Of a DNA stretch of 64,000 bases, positions 11,801-22,135 are shown one piece after another; the stretch's first letter is position 1, and every line of letters begins with the position of its first letter. Location of the stretch: NCBI RefSeq assembly GCF_014851395.1, contig NW_024041039.1:3234360-3298359 (forward strand), in the 5' to 3' direction. The notes below the pieces were generated by a model, which did not search any database, was not told where the DNA came from, and saw only the letters and a list, made by a program, of their open reading frames with translations. Position numbers and translations under genes: made by a program. The DNA is from Micropterus salmoides. Its lineage: Eukaryota; Chordata; Actinopteri; Centrarchiformes; Centrarchidae.

Positions 11801-13680
11801 TCATTTTTCCCCCGCCTTTGTTATAAACGGCTACAAAAAGCGCTGACTTCCCACTGCATTATGGGAAAACTTGTCTTGCTATTGTGTATTCTCTAGGCTA
11901 AACCTTCAGTCAACTCAGTTTCTAAGTTTTTGTTCTCCTTAAAACGATATGAGCGTCTTGTTACATCGGCAATGTAGAGACGAGGTACGTGCTGAAGAGG
12001 TCTGGCAAGCTCATTCACTTCCAACTCCACACCCCGACATTTTTCATTTTCAAACTTAGTCTTCAGCCCCAACTGATGCTGACTCATCCCTTAAGGCAAC
12101 TTATCAGATTTCGCACAGCTCCCACTGGAGACACAAAAGACTTCATACAACTTTTGTTATATAACCCCTAGAAACACACTTTGAGGAGTGTCCAATACCT
12201 TGGCGGCGTTTTAGAAATTAAGAAAGTCAGTCTTTAATAATGACTTACTAAAATTTATTACAGCAGACAGCGTCCCTGATAACTTAAAGTGCAATAAAGA
12301 CGTAGCAAGTGTCACGCTGTAGGAGGATAAATCCCAGTCACCACCTGGCATCACAAAATCTGTTCTTATTAATTAATGGCTTATAACTTGTTTTTCAAAG
12401 CACCAGTAAATTATTTATTAACCATTAACATAGCTGTAATATTTCCAACTTTTAACTCTTATTAGAAAATGATAAATAATTTTTCTCTCGGCGGTAGCTC
12501 TATAATGTAGTAAAACTGATTATTCATATTGTAAAGCACTGCAGCGCTCGTAGAAAAATCTGGAAACCAGGAAGAATGGACCCCCTGTCTACGATCAGCT
12601 CTAAGCTGCTGAAATCAGGAAACTGCCCACACAGCCTGTGTGATGGTCTGCCAGGCCAAGAAGACTATCAGTCGCAGCCAGACCGGACTGACACATCATG
12701 TCTCTGTGTTGTTTACTACCGAGCTGAGGCTGTTTGCTGTCCAGGTGCCAGGAACAAACAATATGCAGAACAGCCCAGGGAAGCTTTAGCTTTGCCCAAA
12801 TACTAAACTCCGAGGCAGAAACCGATCTGACTGAGACAAAAACACAAACACTGTTATTCCAAAATAAGATTTGGCTATTTTAAAATGCCTGCTCTCACCA
12901 ACTGACGAAAGAGGCTTCACAGTCTTTTAAAATGGCTAAATCACAGCACTTTCCACAGACAAGATCCTCTAGCAAAGTGAAGATTGGCTGGAAAGTTTGT
13001 GCAACATGAGGAACATGGTGTCTCCTGCCAAACACTCTGAGGAACGATATGAAAAAGACTTTCAAAAATAAGCACTGGCGATGCGCCTTTTGTTTGTGGA
13101 CTCACAAGTTGTTAGGTTTATAGGTCTTCTTCCTACAGACAACTGAGAAAAGGCAGATTTCCAGCCCCAGTTGAGTCTGATAGCTGAAAAAGACATTTCA
13201 GTTTCATTTTGCACTTTGTCTACCCTGCAACCTAAACCACACAGCCCTCTGATCCAGATGAGCTACCACTGAGGACTGCACTGATTTCTACCGCACAGAA
13301 CTTGGGAAGAGTGGGAAGTTGTTCAGCTTAAACCGCCACTTTAAAGGTGCTTAAGGGCATTTTGGGTTGAGTGATCAGCACAGAGTGAAAGAGATTTAGG
13401 GACTTCATCAGAGAGACCTAATTATGTGTAATAGCATTATTCAAAGTTAAACATTTATGACCATATCACACGAACAAGACATACGTTATATTCCCATTAA
13501 AAATGACTGACACTAGGACATTGAGGAGATAGTTTCAAATTTACCATTCAATGCTAAAATAATCCAAGCAATGATCTAACTCCTCTGCCTGCTCTTCACT
13601 ACTGAACTGAAGAGACTGAACAGTTCCCTTATTTGTGTTTCACTTCAACTCCAAAGTGTCGGTGAGATGTCAAGAGGCCC

Positions 13681-14213
13681 GCTACACGTGACCAGCAGCA
13701 GAGCTGTTTTTTGACACGAGGTGTTGTTTACTAGTGCTGAGAGTGAAGCTGTCAAAGCTGGCGGCAACACTATACAGTTCACACGTCACTGCTACATTTA
13801 ATGTCCAATCAGGTTCAACCACTTCACTATTCAGCTGAAGCCCAGCAGCTGGTAAATGAGCCGGTGAAGGTGAATCATGAATTGAATTAGCTAATGTAAG
13901 TGTAAAAATGTGTACAGAATAAAATAAAAAGTTGAGTAAAGGGCGAAGGTTTTTCCTTTACCTATCACTGATAGACCTCGACCTAAAATACACTGCACAA
14001 TTCTGAAAATAAATGACCATTTGAAGCAGAAACACTATTTCCTATCCCCATGGGGTAACGGCTGTCTTACTGAACAGAAAACAACAAATCTAAAGTGGTT
14101 CCATATCAGCAGTTTCACAAGTGTGCAACTTATTTGCATGATGCGATAAAGCGACTGTTCAGGCATACAAAATGTGTTGAATAATGAACAGCAGCTTTGG
14201 CCCGAAGGCAGGA
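13681..14213. repeat. Local tandem duplication, unit 1
   Basis: The segment from about 13700 (GAGCTGTTTTTTGACACGAG, ending AATTAGCTAATGTAAG near 13901) plus the block 14041-14213 (CCATGGGGTAACGGCTGTC, then AAGCGACTGTTCAGGCATAC, then TTTGGCCCGAAGGCAGGAAG) recurs in the same order and orientation in 14262-15102. The copies are clearly diverged by substitutions and small indels, so this is an old direct duplication. No gene lies in it. Confidence 0.75.
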
Positions 14214-14261
14214 AGAGATCACAGAGGGCAGTTTGGGTCGAAGCATTGCACACACAACCAG

Positions 14262-15102
14262 ACGAGCAGAACAGGTTTTTGACATGAGGTGTTGTTTTCC
14301 AGTCAGTTTCAACTTTGGCCTTATTTCACTCAGAGAAACGCACAGTTTAGCAACAGTGAGAAGAGTCAGGTTGGAACAGCTGTGCTGTCCACCTGCATGA
14401 ATATGATTGGATGTTACCAGTCAGCTGGTAGCTCAGCAGCTGGTAAATGAGCCAGTGATGGTGAATCATGAACGAATCAGCTAATGTAAGCACGACTTCA
14501 GCACTCAGCTCCATTTCTAGACAACCTTTGAATGCACAACCAATGAGGCGACAGCTTAGTGAAAACGTAATAAGAAACGATTCTTTTCTGTGTTTCAGAG
14601 TTCCCAGAACTTGATGAGACTCGAGTCGACAAACTCCTCGGTCAATAACATTTAACGTTTTTCAAATACTCGTTTTCTGCATCATCGTAACTACAACTAC
14701 ATTTACAAGAATGTATTACAAGAAATACTGGGCTGATGTCTTATGGTGCACACAGGTTCTAGAGGGCGTCAGGAGCAGCAAATAGTCCAGACACTAGAGA
14801 GACAAAAGGGTTTTTTGGAAAACTTGGGGAAAAACTAAACTTGGAATAGAAATGAAAGAGGCCACTAAACATAATATCTATGAATATCTAAGGGAACCCA
14901 TGAGCCACTGATAGATCTCCCATGGGGTAACGGCTGTCTGGTTTCCATGTTTATTGAACAGAAAACAATAAATCTAAAATGGTTCCATATCAGCAGATTC
15001 ACATGTGTACAACTTATTTGCATGATGAGATAAAGCGACTGTTCAGGCATACATAATGTGTTGAATAATGTACAGCGGCTTTGGCCCGAAGGCAGGAAGC
15101 TT
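14262..15102. repeat. Local tandem duplication, unit 2
   Basis: This is the second copy of the 13681-14213 unit: CAGGTTTTTGACATGAGGTG at about 14271, GCAGCTGGTAAATGAGCCAG at about 14435, then CCATGGGGTAACGGCTGTC at 14919 and TTTGGCCCGAAGGCAGGAAG near 15081. It carries about 300 extra bases between its two blocks (roughly 14490-14905), or unit 1 has lost them. Confidence 0.75.
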
Positions 15103-16739
15103 CTAGGAAAAAAACAACTGACAATCTGTCACCAGGTCAAACAGCAAGATACAAGACAGGTACAAGATTCCAGGTTCAGGTCGTTCACGTCTGAAATGCT
15201 AAACAGTCAACAAAGATTCAACTAAAGATTTAATAAGAGGAATTAATGAGAGAAATGTAATGATAAAATAATATAATTTTTGATTTTCCATTTTCTGTTG
15301 CTGGCTTAATACCAACAGATAAACACAAATGTTCTGTTTGTTATTCCTCCGTCAAAGCCTCCAGGAGACCGCTTGGTAGGGAAAAAAGTATGTAAGAATC
15401 TGTACTCTCAGTTTTGCAGACTGTGCATAGTTTAATAATTGATGCCCTTAAAGTAACTTTTCCTCCAGGATATAGACATTGTTACACAAGCTGCATCCGG
15501 CCGGCAGAGACAGCAAGAATACCAGAAAGATAGGCTTTTGTAATAAATTTGCCATTTTTGGAATAACAAATCTCCCAAAATGGACTGGAGAGGTTTAATC
15601 CTTAAAGATTGTTAAACCATAGCCACGAGATATAAAACACTACATGCACTGTTAAAACCATGAATTACTGTGCGCCTTCTTTTTTCCACTGGAAGCTGCT
15701 TAACATCCCGATATCTTACACCATCAGCACTGATAGTATCTGTAACTTCAGATCTACAAAAGCTCCATCAAACAACCAATTAAAAGTAGTAATAGCAATT
15801 GTATGCAATGAGCCTGAGCCGGCCCTGAGCAGGCACACGTACAAATCTAGCAAGACTAAACAGCCTAAACTTGTCACGACATCCCTGCCGTGACACCTGC
15901 GACATCTGGCATTGGAGTGAAAGTGTATTGACTTTATTTTGCCTTTGGTATGAATGAAGCATGCCTGGTGTGTTTTGGTTTTGTCCGCCTGTGCTTTCTC
16001 CCTCTCTTGCCGTCTTTCTCCCTCTCTCCTTTTTCCCCTGCAGTGGAGTTATGGCCGTTACTGCTGGTTCACTGGGTTTGGCGCCAACACTCACCTGATC
16101 CTCATCGGCAATCGCACACCTGGCCAGTATCTGCCTGTCTGCTGCCACATTTAAGGAGGAGCCAAACATCCAGTCCCCGCAGGATCGTTAAGTCATCTGC
16201 AGTATGTCTTGCTTGAACGTTTCCAGCTGACCTGCCTTGTACCTTGGAAAGAACCTTTGATTTTTGATAACTTGCCTCCCTTGCACACCCCACACCACTC
16301 TCTGCTTCAGGAAACTCTACCAGAGCTACTCTACCAGCCTCCCCCCTCTCTGATTCATTCTGCTTGTTGTTTAAATCCCTTAAAACTAACCTACTGTCTC
16401 CAAAACCTGACAAAACTAGCTTGTAGCCAGAAAATCTTCCAACATTTCCATCCCTGCTGTAAACAAAAACAGACTGCTATGTTTTTGTTCTCTTGAGCAA
16501 TGTTTCACCTGCAACGTGTCTCAAGATAATATGTTCCTCTAAGAAGTGTCGACTTGAGACTGCAACAGGATTCATCTGGATTTTCTTTTGATACAACATA
16601 GATGCTGGATATTCTGGCAAATAAAGAATTAGGGCTAGTCATTTTAAATACTTGGCAATGGTTAGAGAGAAATTATGGTTATGGGAAAAAAGAACATTAA
16701 CTGCAGTTCTGGGACGGGACAGTCTCAATGTCACAAAAG

Positions 16740-17182
16740 TAGGGCTGGGCAATAAAAATATAATTGGATAATTTTCCTCAATATCAATATAATAAATGTT
16801 CAATATATCGTCAATAAATATTTGGTTTAATTCATTTGAATCACAAACAAATTAGCACTTAATTTTTCTATTAAAATATTTATTTAGTTGACGAAAAGGG
16901 ACTAAAAAAGATATAACTTAATTTTACTCATGTATTTGTCAAAAAATTGGTTTTCTCATAGTAATTTGTTGTGAAGTGATCCACTGTTTAGCATCAAGTA
17001 TTGTCACATCTGACCATAAAGAAGTTTAACCAAACAATTAACCATCTGGTTTCTTTAATTTACACTCAGGAGGAAAAAAACAGCCTTTTGATGATTTGAC
17101 ATATATCTTGATAATTATCGATATCGAATGATATGAAATGTTTTTATCGTGGGAACATTTTTGGCGATATTGCCCACTCCTA
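16740..17182. mobile_element. hAT-type MITE with perfect 8-bp target duplication
   Basis: The ends are TAGGGCTGGGCAATA at 16740 and, as reverse complement, TAGGAGTGGGCAATA ending at 17182. The flanking octamers are identical: CACAAAAG at 16732-16739 and at 17183-17190. An 8-bp duplication is the hallmark of hAT integration. The inside is very AT-rich and lacks a transposase. Related copies lie at 56054-56616 in the same orientation and 41417-41800 inverted. Confidence 0.9.
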
Positions 17183-18500
17183 CACAAAAGTCATCTGTGC
17201 AGCTGTGCAACAAGTTGAAAGATGTGATGAAACCCAATGAGGTGACCGTGTGAATCATTCTTTCTCTCGAAAGGGCAAAAAAATTTAAACGTTTTGATTT
17301 AAAGTGAATTTTTAAAAGACAAAGAAAGACCTTTGTTGTAAAACAAGTTAAATCCTTCTCTCTTACACCACCTCTAAGCTGTAACAACCCTCTTACTGTT
17401 AACCACTGATATCTTATCACACCCTCATTCGTTCAGATGATCAGTCAGATTAACCACAGGGAGTACGGTTTACCATTAATCATGCATGTCACATGCTCTC
17501 TTCTGTTATTCTGTTCAGTTTTCATCATCAGTGGGGTGTCGCCTGCTGTGCAGAACTGAGTGCAGACTCTGAACACTGTAAAAAGAAATTAACAAAAATG
17601 CTCCAGTTCACACCCTCCGTTACATCCACTGAAATATTTCCATATTTGAAGGAAGATCAATAATGAAAATAAAGGTTCGTGGTGTCACCTTCAAATTTCA
17701 CATTGGCAACTGGATTTTTCTGGGTCCAATGGATTATTCTGGTCATTAAGCAGTAGTTGATATAAAATAGCAGGAGCATAGTGATGGTCAGCAGAATAAG
17801 ATGTGATTGGAAACAACCGTTCCATAACACATAGCATTGTAAAAAGAACACAGGTGTAAACACTGAATTTATTAATTGAACGGAGCAATCATTAATGTTT
17901 TTAGTCACTTTTTCAGCATGTGCACCTGTTCAGCAACTTTTATTTGAATGAATTGCTTTGTATAATAATGTATTTAGTTAATACGTCCAGTGTTCATCCT
18001 CCGGAGAGCATGAACATGCTTGTCACATTTCATTGAAATCTGCACACAACATTTAGGATACAAGTGAACATTCTTGCCTGATATTAACAGAAGAAAAAGG
18101 GAAACTGAGTCACCAGAATCATTAGGAATCCTCCACTTGGGATCATGAATATTCAAGCATATTTATGGCAATTTCAACAGTATATCTCTCTGGACCTCAC
18201 CAACTAACCAATGCACATCACCATCCTTTCACCACAAACATAAACAACAGCCAATACTGAGACTTTCAAACAGCACATGACATAGCTTCAAACGTCACCT
18301 TATCATAAATACTCCAGCACTCCAAGAGCGGCTCCCTACGTGGACCTTACATGCGTACATAAGACATTGCACGGCAGAAAAGAGATATCTACTGTCACAT
18401 TTTTTCCCCTCCAAAATGACCAAAACGACAACAACAGATACTGAATGGCTCACAGCAAACCCCCAGCACAGCGAAAAGCAGCTGCATCTCTCATACTTAC

Positions 18501-18772
18501 ATCCAACCATCATCATGGCCACAGAGAAGATCTTCTCTCCGTCCGTTGTGGGGGCAATGTTGCCGAAGCCGATGGTCGTCAGGCTGGTCATGGTGAAATA
18601 CAGAGAGGTGATGTACAGAGAGTCCTTGCCAGGGCCACCCTCCCATTGGCCAGAACCGCTGGCGTTGTAGCGGTACGGTGATCCAATGTTAATAGCCAGC
18701 TGATAGAGCCAGCTGTCCGTCTTGATGGTGTTGGTGGCCTCGTCGATGACCTCGTAGTCTCCGATGCTGTAC
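18501..18772 (-). CDS. kcnh5: kcnh5 exon: turret, pore helix, selectivity filter, start of S6
   Basis: This exon forms the ion-conducting heart of the tetrameric EAG potassium channel at the plasma membrane. It reads YSIGDYEVIDEATNTIKTDS, an extracellular turret with the possible N-glycosylation site NAS, the EAG hallmark WEGGP, the pore helix LYFTMTSLT, the filter TIGFGN and the start of S6 (EKIFSVAMMMVG). The acceptor is CTCAATAG|G at 18773 and the donor T|GTAAGT at 18500. The length of 272 bp is 1 + 90 codons + 1: the leading G completes the Trp codon of the S4-S5 exon and the trailing T opens a Ser codon. YSIGDYEVIDE and TTIGFGN fit EAG2 (KCNH5) better than EAG1. The turret GSGQWEGG looks more like EAG1. 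The remaining S6 and C-terminus are outside the window. Confidence 0.95.
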
Positions 18773-20008
18773 CTATTGAGGGCAAAACCTGAATTTCAGT
18801 ATGTTTAGCAGTCATGACAGCAGAGCTTTAAGCAAACCCATTAATGTGACTGAGATCTGAATAAAATTTATGGTCGAACAAACAAATAAAATCCCCCTCA
18901 AGACCCTCAAAATCTCCTGAAGAGTCACTGCTTTTCATTCCTGGTTCTTGGTTTCATTCCTTCCTAGTTCATTTGGTTAAGGTTAAGGAAAGATCCTCAA
19001 CTAATTTGAAACAAGAGACAGGTTTAAACATGTAACCAAAAACACAATCTCACGGCAAATGTTGCCACTGAACATAATCCAGGCAGCAATTAGGTTTCCC
19101 ATAAAAATGTAATTAGCAAAACAAGTAAATAAAATGAGACGGGGTAGAATGATTAGTGATAAAAACTGCTTTTAGGTAGTTGACAAATGACAATCCTAGT
19201 TTCTAGAGGCAAAAACTCCTCCTCCTAAAACCAGTTAAAATATAACAATTCTGCCATTATTTATGCACACACTCCATAACATAAACTCAGAATCCTTTAA
19301 ATCTCTAAATTTAGTGCCTCAAATGCTTTTAAGAATATGTGATGGGCCACTTAAGGAAACCTTAAATAGGGTTATTAAAACCATTAATCAACTATGTAAG
19401 AGCGTACTGAGGAGCATAATCAACATTTATGGCTAAACTTTGCTCTGTTGAGGCTCATATTCAGTAATTTAAGTAACTTATTTGTTGCACTTTTTTACTT
19501 TCATCTTAATATGAAAAGTTAATGCTGCTTTGGAGGTTTTAAATTGAAGGTATTCTGTTTGGATATTTATGGGAAATAAAACTGCAAATAGGAAATTAGA
19601 CTCCATCTCATTGAATAAATAAAGTGGTAATATATCAGAAGTATATTGCTGTGGTGTTTAATTTGCATTTAACGAATGATTTGAAAAGGGATTCTGTGTT
19701 TTTGTGTTACAGAAATTGTTTGCTATAGGGCATAAATAACTTAGCATAAGCATAATGTTGCATGACTTGCTGCAACATCAAACTGAACCAAGCTTGTAGC
19801 GAGCAGAACAGCAGCAGATGCATGTAACGTACTGATGGGGAGGGCAGAACAATGTTTAGCATACATAACCAATTAGGAACAGTTAGGAAAATGGGTAAAT
19901 TCCCAGCAGCCGGCAGGAGCTTTTGAATGGCACTAAACTGTGAGGAAATGAGAGTTCCCTCAATGACTGTGAAACCAATAAAAAAAAAAAAAGATAATAA
20001 CAGTTTAC
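18773..20008 (-). other. kcnh5: kcnh5 intron between S4-S5 exon and pore exon
   Basis: A 1236-bp intron, the shortest one wholly inside the window, with GTAAAC donor at 20003-20008 and AATAG acceptor at 18773. The content is AT-rich and unremarkable, with an A13 run at 19980. I see no repeat end or open frame worth naming; the 122-residue ORF at 19707-20075 is a shadow that overlaps the exon in the wrong frame. Confidence 0.9.
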
Positions 20009-20166
20009 CAGATGCAGGCAAGCCAGTGAGCCACCAGTCCAAACACGCACACCAGCAGGACCAGAACAGCAGCACCGTATTCCAGGTAGTGGTCCAGTTT
20101 CCTGGCCACCCGGCCCAGACGCAGCAGGCGGACCACCTTCAGAGAGCTGAACAGGCTGCTGATGCC
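20009..20166 (-). CDS. kcnh5: kcnh5 exon: S4 voltage sensor and S5
   Basis: It encodes GISSLFSSLKVVRLLRLGRV followed by ARKLDHYLEYGAAV and VLLVCVFGLVAHWLACIW. The Arg/Lys ladder VVRLLRLGRVARK is the S4 voltage sensor, LDHYLEYG the short S4-S5 linker, and the hydrophobic run S5. In EAG channels S4 and S5 are joined by a short non-domain-swapped linker. The acceptor is CCCCTCAG|GGC at 20167 and the donor CTG|GTAAAC at 20008. The length is 158 bp, 52 codons plus two bases of Trp that are completed by the next exon. The preceding exon ends in the S3-S4 loop codon GAG (phase 0). Confidence 0.95.
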
Positions 20167-20617
20167 CTGAGGGGGAGGAACGAGGGAGATGAAGCGAGCT
20201 TTATTAGAGGTAAAAGCGGTTTCTGTGGGGTAAAAAGTGAATTAATTCCTTGGGCAACAACTGACTGTTTGATAAGCTGCCCTAGATCTGCACATGTGCC
20301 ATGATAATGATGGCAGATATATCATTAAAATTCGGAGTCATTTCTGGAACAATTGGTTCTCGATTTCAGACTTTTGACACAACCCTGTAAAAAGGATCTC
20401 ACAGTAAATATTGAGTACATATTTATTTTATGGTTTTTTACATGACATCTTGCGACTGAGTCTAAACCTACAGGTCCAGGGAAAAAAAGTCAGCTTCTTC
20501 CCATGTAGAAAACAACCAGCATCAATCTTGTATTGCAGATGGTTGATTAGCCCTGGTATTACTGTGTAGTATTATGAGTAAGAATGTAAAAGAAAATACT
20601 TTGTCATGGTACAGAAT

Positions 20618-20820
20618 TCCTTCCACCGTCCAAAGACATGCGGACTAGGTTAATTGGTGACCCTAAATTGTCCTTAGGTGTGAGTGTGGGTGGTTGTTTG
20701 TCTCTGTGTGGCCCTGCGATGGACTGGCGGCCTGTCCAGGGTGTACCCCGCCTTTCGCCCGATGCCAGCTGGGATTGGCTCCGGCCCCCCTGTACGCAGG
20801 ATAAGCGGTTGATGGATGGT
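20618..20820 (+). mobile_element. LINE-type 3-prime tail (common teleost consensus)
   Basis: Contains GGTTAATTGGTGACCCTAAA, GGACTGGCGGCCTGTCCAGG, GTGTACCCCGCCTTTCGCCC, GCTGGGATTGGCTCCGGC and ends GGATAAGCGGTTGATGGATG. This is one of the commonest strings in fish genomes and is usually the 3-prime end of an L2/CR1-like non-LTR retroposon. Only the tail is present. The small ORFs across it are not genes. Confidence 0.65.
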
Positions 20821-21416
20821 ATAGAATTCGAAGGAAAATGGAACTGCTTTACAGAAAGACAAATGACTGTAGAAAAATAAATTTTTTGGATAACTTTGTA
20901 TCATGTTATTGTGCTGTCTCTTTGTTTTGACCTGCCGAGGGACTACTAATGTGGTACGGGGCATCAGATGGTGACATTTATGTTTTAGACTGTACATGGT
21001 CCCTTTTTAAATAAATAATAAATAAGTCAATGAGTTTGGTAAACATATCATTTTGGGGTAAAGTTGGCTGCATGGTTGTTTAGTCTAATTTTAGGGCTTT
21101 TTCTAACATAACCTGTAACCCCACAAAAAATGTACTTAGTTAATGCTATGCTAACTCTTTACCTCAGAAGTACCTCTATAGTTATACTACTGTAGGTACT
21201 GTTAAGACCACTGACCTCAGTGTGCTGAGTTCCCTACAGGATTGCCTGACTGATTTTATAAAATTTAATAAATAAATAATAAAAAATGAATAAAACAGAA
21301 ATCCTATGTATTGCAAAAACAAATACTGCCATCTATTGGTCACCTGTCAAAACAACTCAAGCCAGTTGAAAGAAACCGTATCCTGTTTTATAGCAGTTTA
21401 TTTTTTAAGCAACATA

Positions 21417-21815
21417 ACCAGCTCATCCCTTGGCGTCAAATACAGACACTTTGACAAAGCCTGACAAAGCATCGTATTTGATGCTCAGGGTACCCTCCAG
21501 CATCTGGATGAGACACCTTGCGCTTTCAAGTAACTCCAATGTAATTAACAATGTTAAAGTTGTAAGTTACATGACGCTACATACGTGACTTACTGTGTGT
21601 CACGTGATGTACTTATTTCAACCCAAACCATGATCTTTTCCTGAACCTAACCAAGTTGTTGTGGTGCCTAAACCTAACCAAGCTGTGACCGTTTGACAAC
21701 GTTAACTACATATTTAAAAGGCGTTTCAGACAGCTGAAGGGCACCTTGTCCGTCAAACACAGTCGCTTTGTCGCACTTACTGTCGGTATTGGACGCCCTG
21801 GGATGAGAACATGTT
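21417..21815. mobile_element. Non-autonomous TIR element, family X, copy 1
   Basis: The left end GCTCATCCCTTGGCGTCAAA (TACAGACAC follows) mirrors the right end, whose reverse complement reads CTCATCCCAGGGCGTCCAAT then ACCGACAG. About 0.4 kb lies between, including CCTAAACCTAACCAAGCTG. The same family appears at 35640-35997 and, in part, at 30541-30740, and shorter pieces may lie near 4525. It has no ORF. The family name is unknown to me. Confidence 0.55.
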
Positions 21816-21850
21816 GAAATGTCTCTTAGCTTGTCCAGATTTTAGAGATG

Positions 21851-22135
21851 CACAAAACTGTGGTAATGCTTCTATCTTCTCGCGCCTTGATTATCACAAC
21901 AGCCTCTTCTCTGGACTTTGATTCGACTACCGAACCAAGAAGTATGATCACATCACACCTGTTTTAGCCTCTTTACGTCGGCTGAATGTTCGTTTTAGGA
22001 TAGATTTTCTACCTTTTAATCCTTTATGAACCTTTGAGATCTTCGGGCCTCTTCCTGTCTCTTCCTGAGTCCAAGCTGAAAACTAAAGTGGACAGAGTCT
22101 CCTCTAAAAATGCACTTTTATCTTTTATCTTGCCC
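21851..22135 (+). pseudogene. LINE reverse transcriptase remnant, C-terminal region
   Basis: Translation with frame changes gives FSRLDYHNSLFSG, then KKYDHITPVLASL, VRFRIDF and ESKLKT. These follow the conserved C-terminal order of fish Rex1/L2-like non-LTR retrotransposons (SRLDYCNSL, then DHITP, then L.WLPV..RI.FK). Stops and deletions break it, and only about 90 codons remain. Confidence 0.7.

Larger units (their letters stand above)
1..18500 (-). other. kcnh5: kcnh5 intron, partial, downstream of the pore exon
   Basis: The pore exon ends with a GTAAGT donor at 18495-18500. No later kcnh5 exon (rest of S6, C-linker, cyclic-nucleotide-binding homology domain) could be found on the minus strand down to position 1, so the whole stretch reads as one partial intron of at least 18.5 kb. 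It holds a TIR element near the left end, a purine/pyrimidine-rich block, a SINE head, a Penelope fragment, a tandem duplication and a hAT MITE, all listed separately. In 2300-4590, 4660-7770, 8850-13680, 15110-16730 and 17190-18490 I see only AT-rich, stop-rich sequence with short low-complexity ORFs. Confidence 0.75.

Noticed and set aside
15950..16216. Acceptor-like CCCCTGCAG at 16043 and the ORF after it (WSYGRYCWFTGFGANTHL)
   Set aside because: The surrounding words (ACCTGATCCTCATCGGCAAT, CACACCTGGCCAGTAT) look like dispersed repeat DNA, and no matching donor or known protein was found.
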